From the NCBI GenBank assembly GCA_013043565.1, contig JABDNZ010000387.1, forward strand, positions 1 through 35,898: a DNA stretch of 35,898 nucleotides, in the 5' to 3' direction. Position numbers and translations under genes: made by a program. The notes beneath the pieces were generated by a model. That model worked only from the letters and a program-made list of their open reading frames with translations, had not been told where the DNA came from and ran no database searches. Positions 1-7,381 of this stretch are shown here, in pieces. How positions within the stretch are numbered: the first letter of the stretch is position 1; each line of letters begins with the position of its first letter. The stretch comes from Gemmatimonadota bacterium. GTDB lineage: Bacteria; Gemmatimonadota; Gemmatimonadetes; Longimicrobiales; Gaopeijiaceae.

Positions 1-42
1 GGGGCCGTTACTTGAAACCAGGATCGACATTGCCTCTGACTC

Positions 43-392
43 CTACCTTGGGGGACCGGCCGTCGAGTTCAGGCTTAGGGATTCGACCACCTGCATGAGG
101 TATTCGACACTACCGACCACCCCCATCTTCCCAGTCGCACCGGATACGATTCCGACCAGGTATCCATTCTTGTCGATCAGCGGCGCCAAACAGCGATAGC
201 CACACATTCTACCACACCTCCACCGAAGCTGGCTGGTACCCAAGGCGAATGGAACACCTCGATTCCCTCTACATCTTTCGGGCTGATACCTCGATCGAGG
301 TTGCTCGGAACCGGTCGAGCGTTGCCGTCACCCCCGGACTTGGGGCGAGGGTGGACTTCACCCAGGGGGTGTCTCCCACGGCTGGTTCCCAC
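43..392 (-). pseudogene. Decayed plug-like / protease-like remnant
   Basis: No intact gene is evident in bases 1-631. On the minus strand two short overlapping ORFs in different frames look like gene debris. The first (about 392 to 177) ends in ISPKDVEGIEVFHSPW...ECVAIAVW, which resembles the C-terminal half of TonB-receptor plug-like domains (consensus-style 'dIEgIEVy...CGviviWTR'). The second (about 243 to 43) contains APLIDKNGYLVGIVSG, reminiscent of the end of a trypsin-like protease ('GGPLidkNGylvGivSG'), but it lacks the upstream catalytic part. Neither has a convincing start or ribosome binding site. I infer a degraded locus. Chance similarity is possible in sequence this short. Bases 393-631 contain only the leader of the next gene and ORFs I do not believe. 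Confidence 0.27.
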
Positions 393-631
393 TAGGTGAT
401 GGGGAAAGATCTCGACACAGAGTCGCCTGCGATTCTGCTGCGCTGCAGGATGTGTGCTACTGCCCGGAAACTCAAGGGAGAAGTGCCCCGAGGCGAAACA
501 CGGTCGGGAGACGCACGGATCTATTTTTCAGAAGCCGATGCATGCCTGGCGGCCATGTCCGGGAGAGATAAGTTTTCAGGCTATTCGGCGGGGTCTTCTC
601 GAGCCCGAGTCTCCTGAATTCCGAGGTCCTC

Positions 632-2065
632 TTGAACCAGAGCGCCCACAAGGACAAAAACCGGAAGCCATCCATTCATTTCAGCGGAATCGGTGGAACG
701 GCCATGGTGGCCGGCGCCCGGCTAGCCCTGGAAGCTGGATGGGAGGTAAGAGGGTCGGACGGGCCCCTCTATCCGCCGACCTCCGAAATGGTCGAAGCCC
801 TCGGTGTGAAGACGTATGAAGGGTACCGGCCAGAGAACCTGGACTGGGACCCCGACCTGGTGGTGATCGGCAACGCTCTCAGCCGGGGCAACCCGGAGGT
901 CGAGGGTGCCCTGACCCGCAGAATGCACTTCCTGAGCCTGCCGGAATGGATGAAGGACCACGTTCTCCGTGGCCGGAAGCCAATCGTCTGCTGCGGGACT
1001 CACGGTAAAACCACCACGCCCGCGCTGACCGCGTTTCTCCTGGACCAGGCTGGGTTTGGCGGTGGTTGGTTGATCGGCGGTCAATCGCTCGATTTCGAGT
1101 ATTCTGCATCCTTGGGGGCACCTGGGGCCCCCTTCGTCATCGAGGGTGACGAATACGACACGGCCTTCTTTGACAAGCGATCGAAGTTTTTCCACTACCT
1201 GCCCGAGATCGCGTTGGTAACCAGCCTGGAGTTCGATCACGGAGACATCTTCGGATCCCTGGAGGAAATCAGGCGCGCTTTTCGTTTGATGCTGCGCCAG
1301 GTTCCGGCAGACGGTTGGCTGTTGGGGTGTGGGGACGATCCAGAGGTCCGGGACCTGATGACCCATTCATTCAGCCAGGCCGCCACCTACGGATTTGCTA
1401 CCGACGCCACCTGGCGAGGTGAGTTCAGGGGATACGAAGAGGGTTTTCAGAAGGTCCAAATCAGCCGGAGCGACAGCGTGTGGGGGGAGTTCAGGCTTCC
1501 CATGGCGGGGCGTCACAACCTCCAAAACGCTATTGCTGCTTTGGCGGTTGCCGGAACCTTGGGTGTTCCCGCCGGCGACCTGGCCGGAATCCTTCCGCAG
1601 TTCCGAGGTGTTCGGCGCAGGATGGAGGTCTTCCTGGAGTCGGAGGGAGATCTGTTCGTCAGCGACTTCGCTCACCATCCCACCGCGATCCGGGTGACCA
1701 TCCAAGCGGCCAAGGAACGATGGCCCGATCGGAGACTGATCGCCCTCTTCGAGCCCCGGTCCAATACCACGGTCACCAAACGGTTTCAGCCGGAGATCAC
1801 CCAGGCATTGGCTGGGGCTGACGAGGTCATCATCGGTCCGATTCACCGAGCCGAGCGGACCCCAGAGGAAGATAGACTCGATCGGGAGGCAGTCTGCGCC
1901 GACCTCGCTCAGATGGGGATGCCCGGGATGTATTCGGATGAAGTGGAAGAGATCGTCGAGCACGTCACCAGGCGCGATCGCGGTGGAAACGTATTCCTGG
2001 TCCTGAGCAATGGAGCCTTTGGAGGATTGTTCGCTAAGCTGAAGCAGGAGTTGGGGAACGGATAG
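632..2065 (+). CDS. mpl: UDP-N-acetylmuramate:L-Ala-gamma-D-Glu-meso-DAP ligase
   Basis: Mpl joins the tripeptide L-Ala-D-Glu-mDAP, released from old murein, directly to UDP-MurNAc using ATP, so peptides are recycled into cell-wall synthesis in the cytoplasm. The 477-aa product shows the Mur-ligase fold: an N-terminal Rossmann motif HFSGIGGTAM (residues 16-25), the ATP P-loop GTHGKTTT (about 122-129), an acidic EGDEYDTAFFDKRSKF stretch typical of Mpl, and a C-terminal FAHHPTAIRVTI segment. The EGDEYDTA/FFDKR signature favours Mpl over MurC. The start is a TTG with GAGGT about five bases upstream; no ATG lies nearer than residue 25. The gene stands alone on this strand and converges on the end of the long minus-strand operon. 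Confidence 0.93.
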   Translation: MNQSAHKDKNRKPSIHFSGIGGTAMVAGARLALEAGWEVRGSDGPLYPPTSEMVEALGVKTYEGYRPENLDWDPDLVVIGNALSRGNPEVEGALTRRMHFLSLPEWMKDHVLRGRKPIVCCGTHGKTTTPALTAFLLDQAGFGGGWLIGGQSLDFEYSASLGAPGAPFVIEGDEYDTAFFDKRSKFFHYLPEIALVTSLEFDHGDIFGSLEEIRRAFRLMLRQVPADGWLLGCGDDPEVRDLMTHSFSQAATYGFATDATWRGEFRGYEEGFQKVQISRSDSVWGEFRLPMAGRHNLQNAIAALAVAGTLGVPAGDLAGILPQFRGVRRRMEVFLESEGDLFVSDFAHHPTAIRVTIQAAKERWPDRRLIALFEPRSNTTVTKRFQPEITQALAGADEVIIGPIHRAERTPEEDRLDREAVCADLAQMGMPGMYSDEVEEIVEHVTRRDRGGNVFLVLSNGAFGGLFAKLKQELGNG

Positions 2066-2082
2066 AGCGTCTTTCTGCCACG

Positions 2083-2111
2083 GGGCGATGACCTCCCACG
2101 GAGAATCGCCC
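2083..2111. terminator. Candidate bidirectional hairpin between convergent genes
   Basis: GGGCGAT pairs with ATCGCCC across a 15-base loop that holds a further TCC/GGA pairing. It lies in the 46-base gap between the mpl stop and the last gene of the minus-strand operon. No clear T-run follows on either strand, so termination is an inference from position and structure. Confidence 0.4.
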
Positions 2112-2504
2112 TTACTTCCGTCCTGTCACCGCCACTTTCCCATCGTCATCGAACTTCAGAACCATCCAGGTGTTGGTGGTGCCACAGAGCGGACAGAAGG
2201 CATGTTCCCGATCGAGAATCTTAAGCTCGTTGATCTGGCCACAACCTTCGCACTGTGCCCGAACCGTAGTCCATTCCTCTCGTAGTCCGCTCCGGGCCAA
2301 CCTCACACCCATGACGATAGGCCGAATCTGGGAAAGGGGGCAGATTGCACCATCACATGCATCCCCGAAATCCAGACAGATGACCTCATCAGATTCCTGA
2401 AGATTCGCCTGGCCGTTTCGGGGAGTGCCCGGGGATACCGCGACTTGCACATCCTTGGTGCAGTGCGTGCAGTACGTAGTCCGGATCTCGAGCTTGTCTT
2501 TCAT
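2112..2504 (-). CDS. Small Cys-rich zinc-ribbon-like protein (130 aa)
   Basis: I do not recognise a named family. The 130-aa soluble protein has three CxxC knuckles: YCTHC near residue 12, QCEGC near 85 and FCPLC near 104. It also has a central ICLDFGDACDGAICPL block (about 42-57). The last two knuckles, separated by about 16 residues, look like a zinc ribbon. The central block recurs in the protein encoded just upstream (CICLEFGESCTGSLCPL), so the two are probably paralogues. The start ATG follows a GGGTGA-like site and lies six bases after the previous stop. The gene is the last of the run downstream of apbE, but a hairpin separates it from the Rnf genes, so co-transcription is uncertain. 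A metal-binding or redox role is only a guess. Confidence 0.75.
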   Translation of the reverse strand: MKDKLEIRTTYCTHCTKDVQVAVSPGTPRNGQANLQESDEVICLDFGDACDGAICPLSQIRPIVMGVRLARSGLREEWTTVRAQCEGCGQINELKILDREHAFCPLCGTTNTWMVLKFDDDGKVAVTGRK

Positions 2505-2510
2505 GGGCCG

Positions 2511-2780
2511 TCACCCATCCCCTTTCTCTTCGGAGGCATCTCCGCTCCCTGCCTTCCCCTCGCGAACCTCTTTCACGATCCGCCGGTAGTTCTCCTCCAT
2601 CTGGCCTGTTGGAACCTCGAACAAGGGGCAGAGGGATCCCGTACAGGATTCCCCGAACTCGAGACAAATACAGCTCGCGGGATCATGGGCCGAGGGAAGA
2701 GATCCTTTGGGGAGGTCCTCGGGCACTACGACCTCCACCTGTCGATCACAGGCAGAGCAAAACGCCTTCTGGGTCTTCAT
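2511..2780 (-). CDS. Small Cys-rich protein, paralogue of its neighbour (89 aa)
   Basis: This is a short hypothetical protein. It begins MKTQKAFCSACDRQVEV, with one CxxC knuckle near residue 8, followed by CICLEFGESCTGSLCPLFE near 37-55 and a charged, probably helical, disordered tail (EENYRRIVKEVREGKAGSGD). It shares the first knuckle and the C-L-[DE]-F-G-[DE]-x-C-x-G-x-x-C-P-L block with the 130-aa protein encoded next, but lacks that protein's C-terminal ribbon. A good GGGGAG site lies six bases before the ATG. It is separated by 94 bases and a hairpin from apbE. Spacing and shared motif suggest that this and the following gene are expressed and act together. Function unknown. Confidence 0.72.
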   Translation of the reverse strand: MKTQKAFCSACDRQVEVVVPEDLPKGSLPSAHDPASCICLEFGESCTGSLCPLFEVPTGQMEENYRRIVKEVREGKAGSGDASEEKGDG

Positions 2781-2812
2781 ACGACACTCCCCTTTTCTAT
2801 CGGCACTTCGAG

Positions 2813-2829
2813 CCGGGCGGGAGGCCCGG
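2813..2829 (-). terminator. Candidate terminator or attenuator after apbE
   Basis: A CCGGGC/GCCCGG stem with a five-base loop lies in the 94-base gap after apbE and before the two small Cys-rich genes. It has no U-tract. It could end or dampen the Rnf transcript. Confidence 0.35.
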
Positions 2830-2874
2830 ACCCCATGCTACCCACCAAACCCGGCTCAGGTGCCGCCACACAGG

Positions 2875-3870
2875 TCACGCCGTGTGGAGCACCTCCATCC
2901 CTGGAGCCACCCGGGCCATCACGCTCTGCACCTTTTCCACCCCCGTTACAAAGGCGGTCGTAGCGCCGGCATCGGCATCCATGCAGGACTCAGCCGCAAT
3001 GGTGACACTCCGGAGGGAGCTCTGGGAGGGAGCCCCCGTCATCGGATCCAGAAGATGGTGGTAACGCTTTCCGCCATGGTCGAAAAACTGGTGGTAGTCG
3101 CCAGAGGTCGCCACGGCCCGATCTGTCAGGGTGAGGGTAGTGACCAGTCCACCGGGGTCATCGGGGTCCCTTACGCCCACCTTCCAGGGATCACCGTCCT
3201 CGGATCCCCCTAAAGCGTAAAGGTCGCCACCCACGTTCACCAGAGCACTCTGGATTCCCCAAGTACGGAGGGTTTCAACCGCCCGATCCACCCCGTATCC
3301 CTTCCCGATCCCGCCCAAGTCGATCCCCATGTCCTCCTCATGGAAGACCACCACGTCCCGGCCCTGGCTCTTCCCTACCTCCAAAGCCTGAAAGAGACCG
3401 CGACGAGCGAAGCGTTGCACCTGGGCTGAAGCGGGGGGCTGGGTTCGATTGCCCAGGTCCCACAACTCCACAGCCCGCCCCAGGCAAGGATCGAAGGCCC
3501 CGTCGGTCACCCCAGCCCACCGCAAAGACGCTTCGAGCACCCGAGAGGTTTCGGTCGAAACACCCTGAGGCGCAGAGAAGGCCAGACGATTGGCGCGACC
3601 GATCTCGGAGTCCGGTCGGAACCAGGTCAGGGCCGATTCGACCCGGGCCAGCTCCAGGAAAGCCGCGTCGATGGCACCCTGGGCATACTCGTCGTCCCGG
3701 TGAACCACGGCGATCTCTCCGAACGTCCCCATCACGGGTAGAGTCCTGCGGACCAGACGGGTCCGCCCTCTCGCCGCAAAGGGAATCGCCCCAACCACGA
3801 AGGCCCCGATTCCCAAAGAGATGAAGTCTCGCCGGGTCGGAAGGGGCTGCTTTCGATTCTCAACCGTCAT
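2875..3870 (-). CDS. apbE: FAD:protein FMN transferase ApbE (flavinyltransferase)
   Basis: ApbE attaches FMN through a phosphoester bond to a Thr in RnfG/RnfD (NqrC/NqrB) type subunits, using FAD and Mg2+, on the outer face of the membrane. The 331-aa product has a twin-arginine signal (TRRDFISLGIGAF) at its N-terminus. ApbE motifs follow: PVMGTFGEIAV, the RPDSEIGRANRL segment, GKGYGVDRAV, LVNVGGDLYALGG, and HHLLDPMTGAPS followed by ESCMDADAGATTAF, which holds the metal-binding acidic residues. The ORF track extends further upstream, but I choose the ATG at 3870. It has GGAG eight bases ahead, overlaps the stop of the upstream small gene as ATGA, and places the Tat motif correctly. Position at the end of the rnf run fits a maturation role. 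Confidence 0.93.
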   Translation of the reverse strand: MTVENRKQPLPTRRDFISLGIGAFVVGAIPFAARGRTRLVRRTLPVMGTFGEIAVVHRDDEYAQGAIDAAFLELARVESALTWFRPDSEIGRANRLAFSAPQGVSTETSRVLEASLRWAGVTDGAFDPCLGRAVELWDLGNRTQPPASAQVQRFARRGLFQALEVGKSQGRDVVVFHEEDMGIDLGGIGKGYGVDRAVETLRTWGIQSALVNVGGDLYALGGSEDGDPWKVGVRDPDDPGGLVTTLTLTDRAVATSGDYHQFFDHGGKRYHHLLDPMTGAPSQSSLRSVTIAAESCMDADAGATTAFVTGVEKVQSVMARVAPGMEVLHTA

Positions 3871-4091
3871 TTTTGATCTCCGTACGTCGATCCGTCGTTC
3901 GGCCACCACCCTTGGCGCTTCCGGGAGGGCCCACAACCGTCGCACTCACCCTCCAGGGAGCAGGACTCGGGGGAGCTCGCCCCACCCTGACAGCTCTCGC
4001 CTACCTCCAGGCGAGTGCCGGAACGAGTCGCCGAATAAGCGAAAAGAACAAACAAGGCCGCAGCCCCCAGAACACCGACAATCAGCGTCAT
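3867..4091 (-). CDS. NqrM-like small membrane protein, putative Fe-site maturation factor
   Basis: A 74-aa protein with one N-terminal transmembrane helix (MTLIVGVLGAAALFVLFAYS), then a Cys-rich segment: Cys34, Cys44, Cys50 and Cys53 in GESCQGG...ESC...ECDGCGPSRKR. This layout (helix, SCxGG, spaced Cys pair, basic tail) resembles NqrM (DUF539). NqrM is required to assemble the Cys-liganded Fe centre between NqrD and NqrE of Na+-NQR. Here the gene lies between rnfA and apbE with 4-base ATGA overlaps on both sides, so it is almost certainly translated with them. RnfA and RnfE are the homologues of NqrE and NqrD and keep the metal-site Cys residues, so an equivalent role is reasonable. The assignment rests on pattern and context and needs a profile search. 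Confidence 0.68.
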   Translation of the reverse strand: MTLIVGVLGAAALFVLFAYSATRSGTRLEVGESCQGGASSPESCSLEGECDGCGPSRKRQGWWPNDGSTYGDQK

Positions 4092-4675
4092 GAGGTGAGT
4101 AGCCCGGAAAAGCCCATGAAAGCCAGAGACAGAGTCCCGGCTACGATCAACACCAATCCCATGTTCCTGGCCACGGCCGGAACATCGGAGAGTTCCATCC
4201 TCTCACGAATGGAGGCCATGAGGACCAAAGCCAGAGTCACGCCGAGGCCTGCGCCCAGCGCATAGAATAGACCATCCACATAGCTGTATCCGCGTCCAGT
4301 CTGAAAAGTAGCAAGGCCCAGGATCGCACAGTTCGTGGTGATGAGTGGAAGGAAGATTCCCAGCTCCCGGAAGAGCGTGGGGCTGAACTTCTTGATGGTC
4401 ATCTCCACGATCTGCACCAGGGAGGCGATGACCACGATAAAGGAGATGACCTGTAGAAACGGCGCGTGAGGCAGTACAAAATCGTTGAGGAAGGATGCCA
4501 CCAGAGACGTGATGGTCATGACGAAGATGTTCGCCAGGCCCATCCGAAGAGCCGTCCCCACCTTCGCCGAGACCCCCATGAAGGGGCAGAGCCCCAAGAA
4601 GTAGAAGAGGGTGAAGTTGGTGACCAGCATGCTCCCCACAAGGATCAGGAAGAGGTCGCCGATGCTCTTTTCCAT
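4088..4675 (-). CDS. rnfA: Rnf electron transport complex subunit RnfA
   Basis: Integral membrane subunit (195 aa, about six helices) of the ion-translocating Rnf complex, homologous to NqrE. Family landmarks are clear: TNFTLFYFLGLCPFMGVS near the N-terminus and LGIFLPLITTNCAILG in the middle. The two Cys in these segments help coordinate, with RnfE, the intramembrane Fe-S centre. It ends in the family-typical LAFMGFSGL. The ORF track starts at a GTG (4678), but the ATG at 4675 has GGAGG seven bases upstream and forms a TGATG junction with the rnfE stop, so I prefer it. The stop overlaps the next start by four bases. Order rnfE-rnfA-maturation gene is compatible with coupled assembly of the RnfA/RnfE metal site. 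Confidence 0.95.
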   Translation of the reverse strand: MEKSIGDLFLILVGSMLVTNFTLFYFLGLCPFMGVSAKVGTALRMGLANIFVMTITSLVASFLNDFVLPHAPFLQVISFIVVIASLVQIVEMTIKKFSPTLFRELGIFLPLITTNCAILGLATFQTGRGYSYVDGLFYALGAGLGVTLALVLMASIRERMELSDVPAVARNMGLVLIVAGTLSLAFMGFSGLLTS

Positions 4676-5361
4676 CACGCGGCCTCCTTCCCAGTCGGCA
4701 CTCTGACGCTATGGGGCCAGTGCCTAATCTCCCTCTTCTGTGCTTTCCGCGTCTCCCACCAACCGAGGAACAACAGAATAAAGCCCAAGGTGAAGAACCC
4801 GCCTGGCGGGCTGATCATCACCACCCAGGGCTCATAATTCGGTCCGAACAGGTTGATGGCGCCTGGCCAGGGAGTCCCTTCAAACAGGGTCCCGCTCCCT
4901 ACCACCTCCCGGAAGGTCCCCATCATGAGCATGGCGATAGTGAACCCGGCGGCGGTACCCAGTGCGTCCAGAAGGGCTCGGCCGACCGGCCGCTTGGCGG
5001 CGAAGGCCTCCTGACGCCCCAGGATCATGCAGTTCACCACGATGAGGGGGATAAACGCCCCGATATCCTTGTAAACAAGCGGAAGGGTGGCCTGGAAGAC
5101 CATGTCCACGATGGTTACGAAGGTGGCGATAATGAGGATGTACGTGGAGATCCTCACCTCGTGGGGAATCAGCTTCTTCAGGGTTGAGATGAAGAGGCTG
5201 GAGCCAAAGAGAACAAAAAGGGTGGCCCCAGACATGGCCAAGCTGTTGTAAACCGTGTTGGTAACGGCCAAGGCCGGACAAAGACCCAGGAGCTGGACGA
5301 GGACCGGGTTCTCATCCCAGATGCCGCGGATGAAATCCTGCCGGGGAGTGGTGGCTCTCAT
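4675..5361 (-). CDS. rnfE: Rnf electron transport complex subunit RnfE
   Basis: Integral membrane subunit of Rnf (228 aa), homologous to NqrD and inverted in topology relative to RnfA. It contains NPVLVQLLGLCPALAVTN near residues 20-37 and IGAFIPLIVVNCMILGR mid-protein. Both carry a Cys expected to ligate the shared intramembrane Fe-S centre. The GTFREVVGSGTLFEG segment is typical of RnfE, and the C-terminus ends in a short basic/amphipathic tail (WWETRKAQKRE). The ATG overlaps the rnfG stop by four bases (ATGA), with GGAGG just upstream inside rnfG, so translation is probably coupled. About six transmembrane helices are visible. Length is slightly above the common 200-230 aa range because of the C-terminal extension. 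Confidence 0.94.
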   Translation of the reverse strand: MRATTPRQDFIRGIWDENPVLVQLLGLCPALAVTNTVYNSLAMSGATLFVLFGSSLFISTLKKLIPHEVRISTYILIIATFVTIVDMVFQATLPLVYKDIGAFIPLIVVNCMILGRQEAFAAKRPVGRALLDALGTAAGFTIAMLMMGTFREVVGSGTLFEGTPWPGAINLFGPNYEPWVVMISPPGGFFTLGFILLFLGWWETRKAQKREIRHWPHSVRVPTGKEAA

Positions 5362-6338
5362 CGGTCCTCCCCTCCTCCCGAAGTTGACGACGGATCGGCG
5401 CCTGCCGTGATTGGCGGGATCTCGTAGGCCGCCAGGAGATCGCCGAGCTGCTCGATGCGTTCGTTGATGGTTCTGATCACCGCTCTTGAGGAGATGGTCA
5501 CGCTTGTGATCATGTCCACCTGGTTGGGAGCCCCCGTATTCCGATCCGGTTTCACGCCTTCGATGGGGGCGTCCACACCGTTGAACTCACCCACGAAGGG
5601 CATCTCCTCGATCTTGTTCCCCAAGCCCGGCGTTTCGGAGTGGTCCAGGACCTTCATCCCCAGGACCTGCCTGGCTTCGGGGTCGTACCCGAAGATCACC
5701 GTGACAAGATCCTGGAAGCCGAACCTCGCATGGACCATGGCGAATCCCACAGGACTCCCTGACGCGTCATAGCCCAGGAAAACCTTGTCCAGATCCAGAG
5801 TGTCCACTCCGGCCGGGATTTGGGTCGTCAGCTCGCCGTCCACGACAAAGACGCTCTCGAACCGCTCCGGCCCCTTGAGGACCTCCGTTACCGCCTCTCT
5901 CAGGACTCGGGCTTGCTCTGCTTTGATCAGCGGGTCGCTCCAGAGAAAGACGAAAACCAGGAGAGCCCCCGCCACGGCGCCCGCCAGTCCCAAGGTCATG
6001 AGAAGGCGGAAGGAGGAAACCTCGGGCCGGTCTGGAAAGCCTCTCCCATCCGCGACCCCCCCATCCTCAACGGTCAGACCCAGGGCCTCAGCAGTGGCGA
6101 TCTCAGGGCCGGCCAAAGGCAGAGGCACGCCCCGAGGTCCCGTGGAAGCAGCGTCCGACCGCAAATCCCCGACCGCCGCCACCTCCCGAATCGGTCCAGC
6201 CCCCGTCCCCGATCCCCCGCCTTGCGGCGTGTAGAGATCGTGGTCTTTGGGCATGACTTCTTCTCTATCGGGAAGATCTCTCGCCTCGTCCTCACCGCTG
6301 CCCGGAGGCGCCCCGCCCTTACGAATATCCTCGCTCAT
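5358..6338 (-). CDS. rnfG: Rnf complex FMN-binding subunit RnfG with long N-terminal extension
   Basis: RnfG carries covalent FMN on the outer side of the membrane and passes electrons within Rnf. The transmembrane anchor is FRLLMTLGLAGAVAGALLVFVFLW (about 110-133), followed by the FMN-binding domain. ETPGLGNKI (about 235-243) and the flavinylation segment DMITSVTISS (275-284) are visible, and Thr281 is the probable FMN acceptor. The site reads T-S-V-T where [ST]-G-A-T is usual. Unusually, about 108 residues precede the helix: an acidic, Gly/Pro/Ala-rich, probably disordered cytoplasmic tail that most RnfG proteins (about 180-220 aa) lack. The start is supported by the ATGA overlap with rnfD, though an internal start nearer the helix cannot be excluded. 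Confidence 0.92.
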   Translation of the reverse strand: MSEDIRKGGAPPGSGEDEARDLPDREEVMPKDHDLYTPQGGGSGTGAGPIREVAAVGDLRSDAASTGPRGVPLPLAGPEIATAEALGLTVEDGGVADGRGFPDRPEVSSFRLLMTLGLAGAVAGALLVFVFLWSDPLIKAEQARVLREAVTEVLKGPERFESVFVVDGELTTQIPAGVDTLDLDKVFLGYDASGSPVGFAMVHARFGFQDLVTVIFGYDPEARQVLGMKVLDHSETPGLGNKIEEMPFVGEFNGVDAPIEGVKPDRNTGAPNQVDMITSVTISSRAVIRTINERIEQLGDLLAAYEIPPITAGADPSSTSGGGEDR

Positions 6339-7381
6339 GCCTTGGCCTCCTCCACCTTCTTCTGAGGTGGCGTGTGGCCGAAGACCTTCGGTTGAGTGGC
6401 CCGATCGATGAACGGCACAAAGGCGTTCATGAAGAGGATGGCATACATCACACCTTCAGGCAGGCCACCCCAGATCCGGATGAGGACCACCAGGATCCCA
6501 ATTCCGACAGCGTAGATCCAACTGCCGAGGTTCGTGACCGGCGAGGTCACCATGTCGGTGGCCATATAAACCGCGCCGAGCATCAAACCACCGGAAAAGA
6601 GCATGAAGAAGGGTGGGGGATAGACCTCGCCGTTGATGAGGTAGAGGGCCTCCGCAAAGACGAAGACGGTCAGAAGGATCCCGAAAGGAATCCGCCAGTT
6701 CATGTACTTTCTCGCCGCCAGATAGCCACCACAAATCAGGATGAGGATGCCCGAGGTTTCACCCAGCGATCCACCGGTCCGCCCAATTACCAGGCCCAGA
6801 AGCTCGGTGAGCTCACCTTCGAATTTCCACAGGCCAAGAGGCGTGGCGGCCGTCACCACATCCACCCCAGCCTCACCGGATAGCAGGGGTATGGCGAAAT
6901 TGGGGCCTCGGATCGCACCCCAAGCCATCTCTCCCGAAGGCCAGGTCGTGATGGCCGTAGGGAACGCCGCCTGCAAGAATGCTCGCCCCACCAGAGCGGG
7001 ATTGAACGGGTTTTGGCCCAAGCCGCCAAACACCAGCTTCCCGAAACCCACCCCGAAAGCACCTCCCAGGAAGGCCATCCAGAGAGGGAAGCCCGCCGGA
7101 AGGCAAAGGCCCAGCAGGATTCCGGTGATGGCTGCCGAGCCGTCCCAGAGACTCTTCTTAGGGCCGAAGAGGTACTCCGTCCCCATGGCACCAATGGTGG
7201 CGGCAGCCATGACATAGACGGCGCTGGGACCGAAATAGTAGACAGCAACCAGAATGACGGGTACCAGGCTCGCCGTCACATGCCACATGATCTTCGGCGT
7301 GGAATCGGGCGACTTCAGGTGAGGCGAAGCCGTAAGAAGGAGGCGGTCTTCCGGGGAAAGAGCCAGCTCTTTGCCGTTCAT
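6335..7381 (-). CDS. rnfD: Rnf electron transport complex subunit RnfD
   Basis: Membrane subunit (348 aa, homologue of NqrB) that binds covalent FMN and probably forms part of the ion path. Visible features include LTASPHLKSPDSTPKIMWHV near the N-terminus (a classic RnfD opening), many hydrophobic helices, GGLGQNPFNPALVGRAFL (about 119-136), and DVVTAATPLGLW. In the last of these, Thr180 occupies the FMN-acceptor position (usual form SGATPL). MATDMVTSPVTNLG near the C-terminus is also family-typical. The ORF track begins 32 codons too early. The ATG at 7381 overlaps the rnfC stop (ATGA) and has a strong GGAAGGAGG site upstream. The stop overlaps rnfG. Confidence 0.95.
   Translation of the reverse strand: MNGKELALSPEDRLLLTASPHLKSPDSTPKIMWHVTASLVPVILVAVYYFGPSAVYVMAAATIGAMGTEYLFGPKKSLWDGSAAITGILLGLCLPAGFPLWMAFLGGAFGVGFGKLVFGGLGQNPFNPALVGRAFLQAAFPTAITTWPSGEMAWGAIRGPNFAIPLLSGEAGVDVVTAATPLGLWKFEGELTELLGLVIGRTGGSLGETSGILILICGGYLAARKYMNWRIPFGILLTVFVFAEALYLINGEVYPPPFFMLFSGGLMLGAVYMATDMVTSPVTNLGSWIYAVGIGILVVLIRIWGGLPEGVMYAILFMNAFVPFIDRATQPKVFGHTPPQKKVEEAKA

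Noticed and set aside
396-617. 73-aa ORF before mpl on the plus strand
   Set aside because: No ribosome site, no recognisable pattern; overlapping ORFs in two other frames are equally good, so it looks random.
722-1366. 214-aa minus-strand ORF opposite mpl
   Set aside because: Antisense shadow of a clearly coding gene, with no motif or ribosome site.
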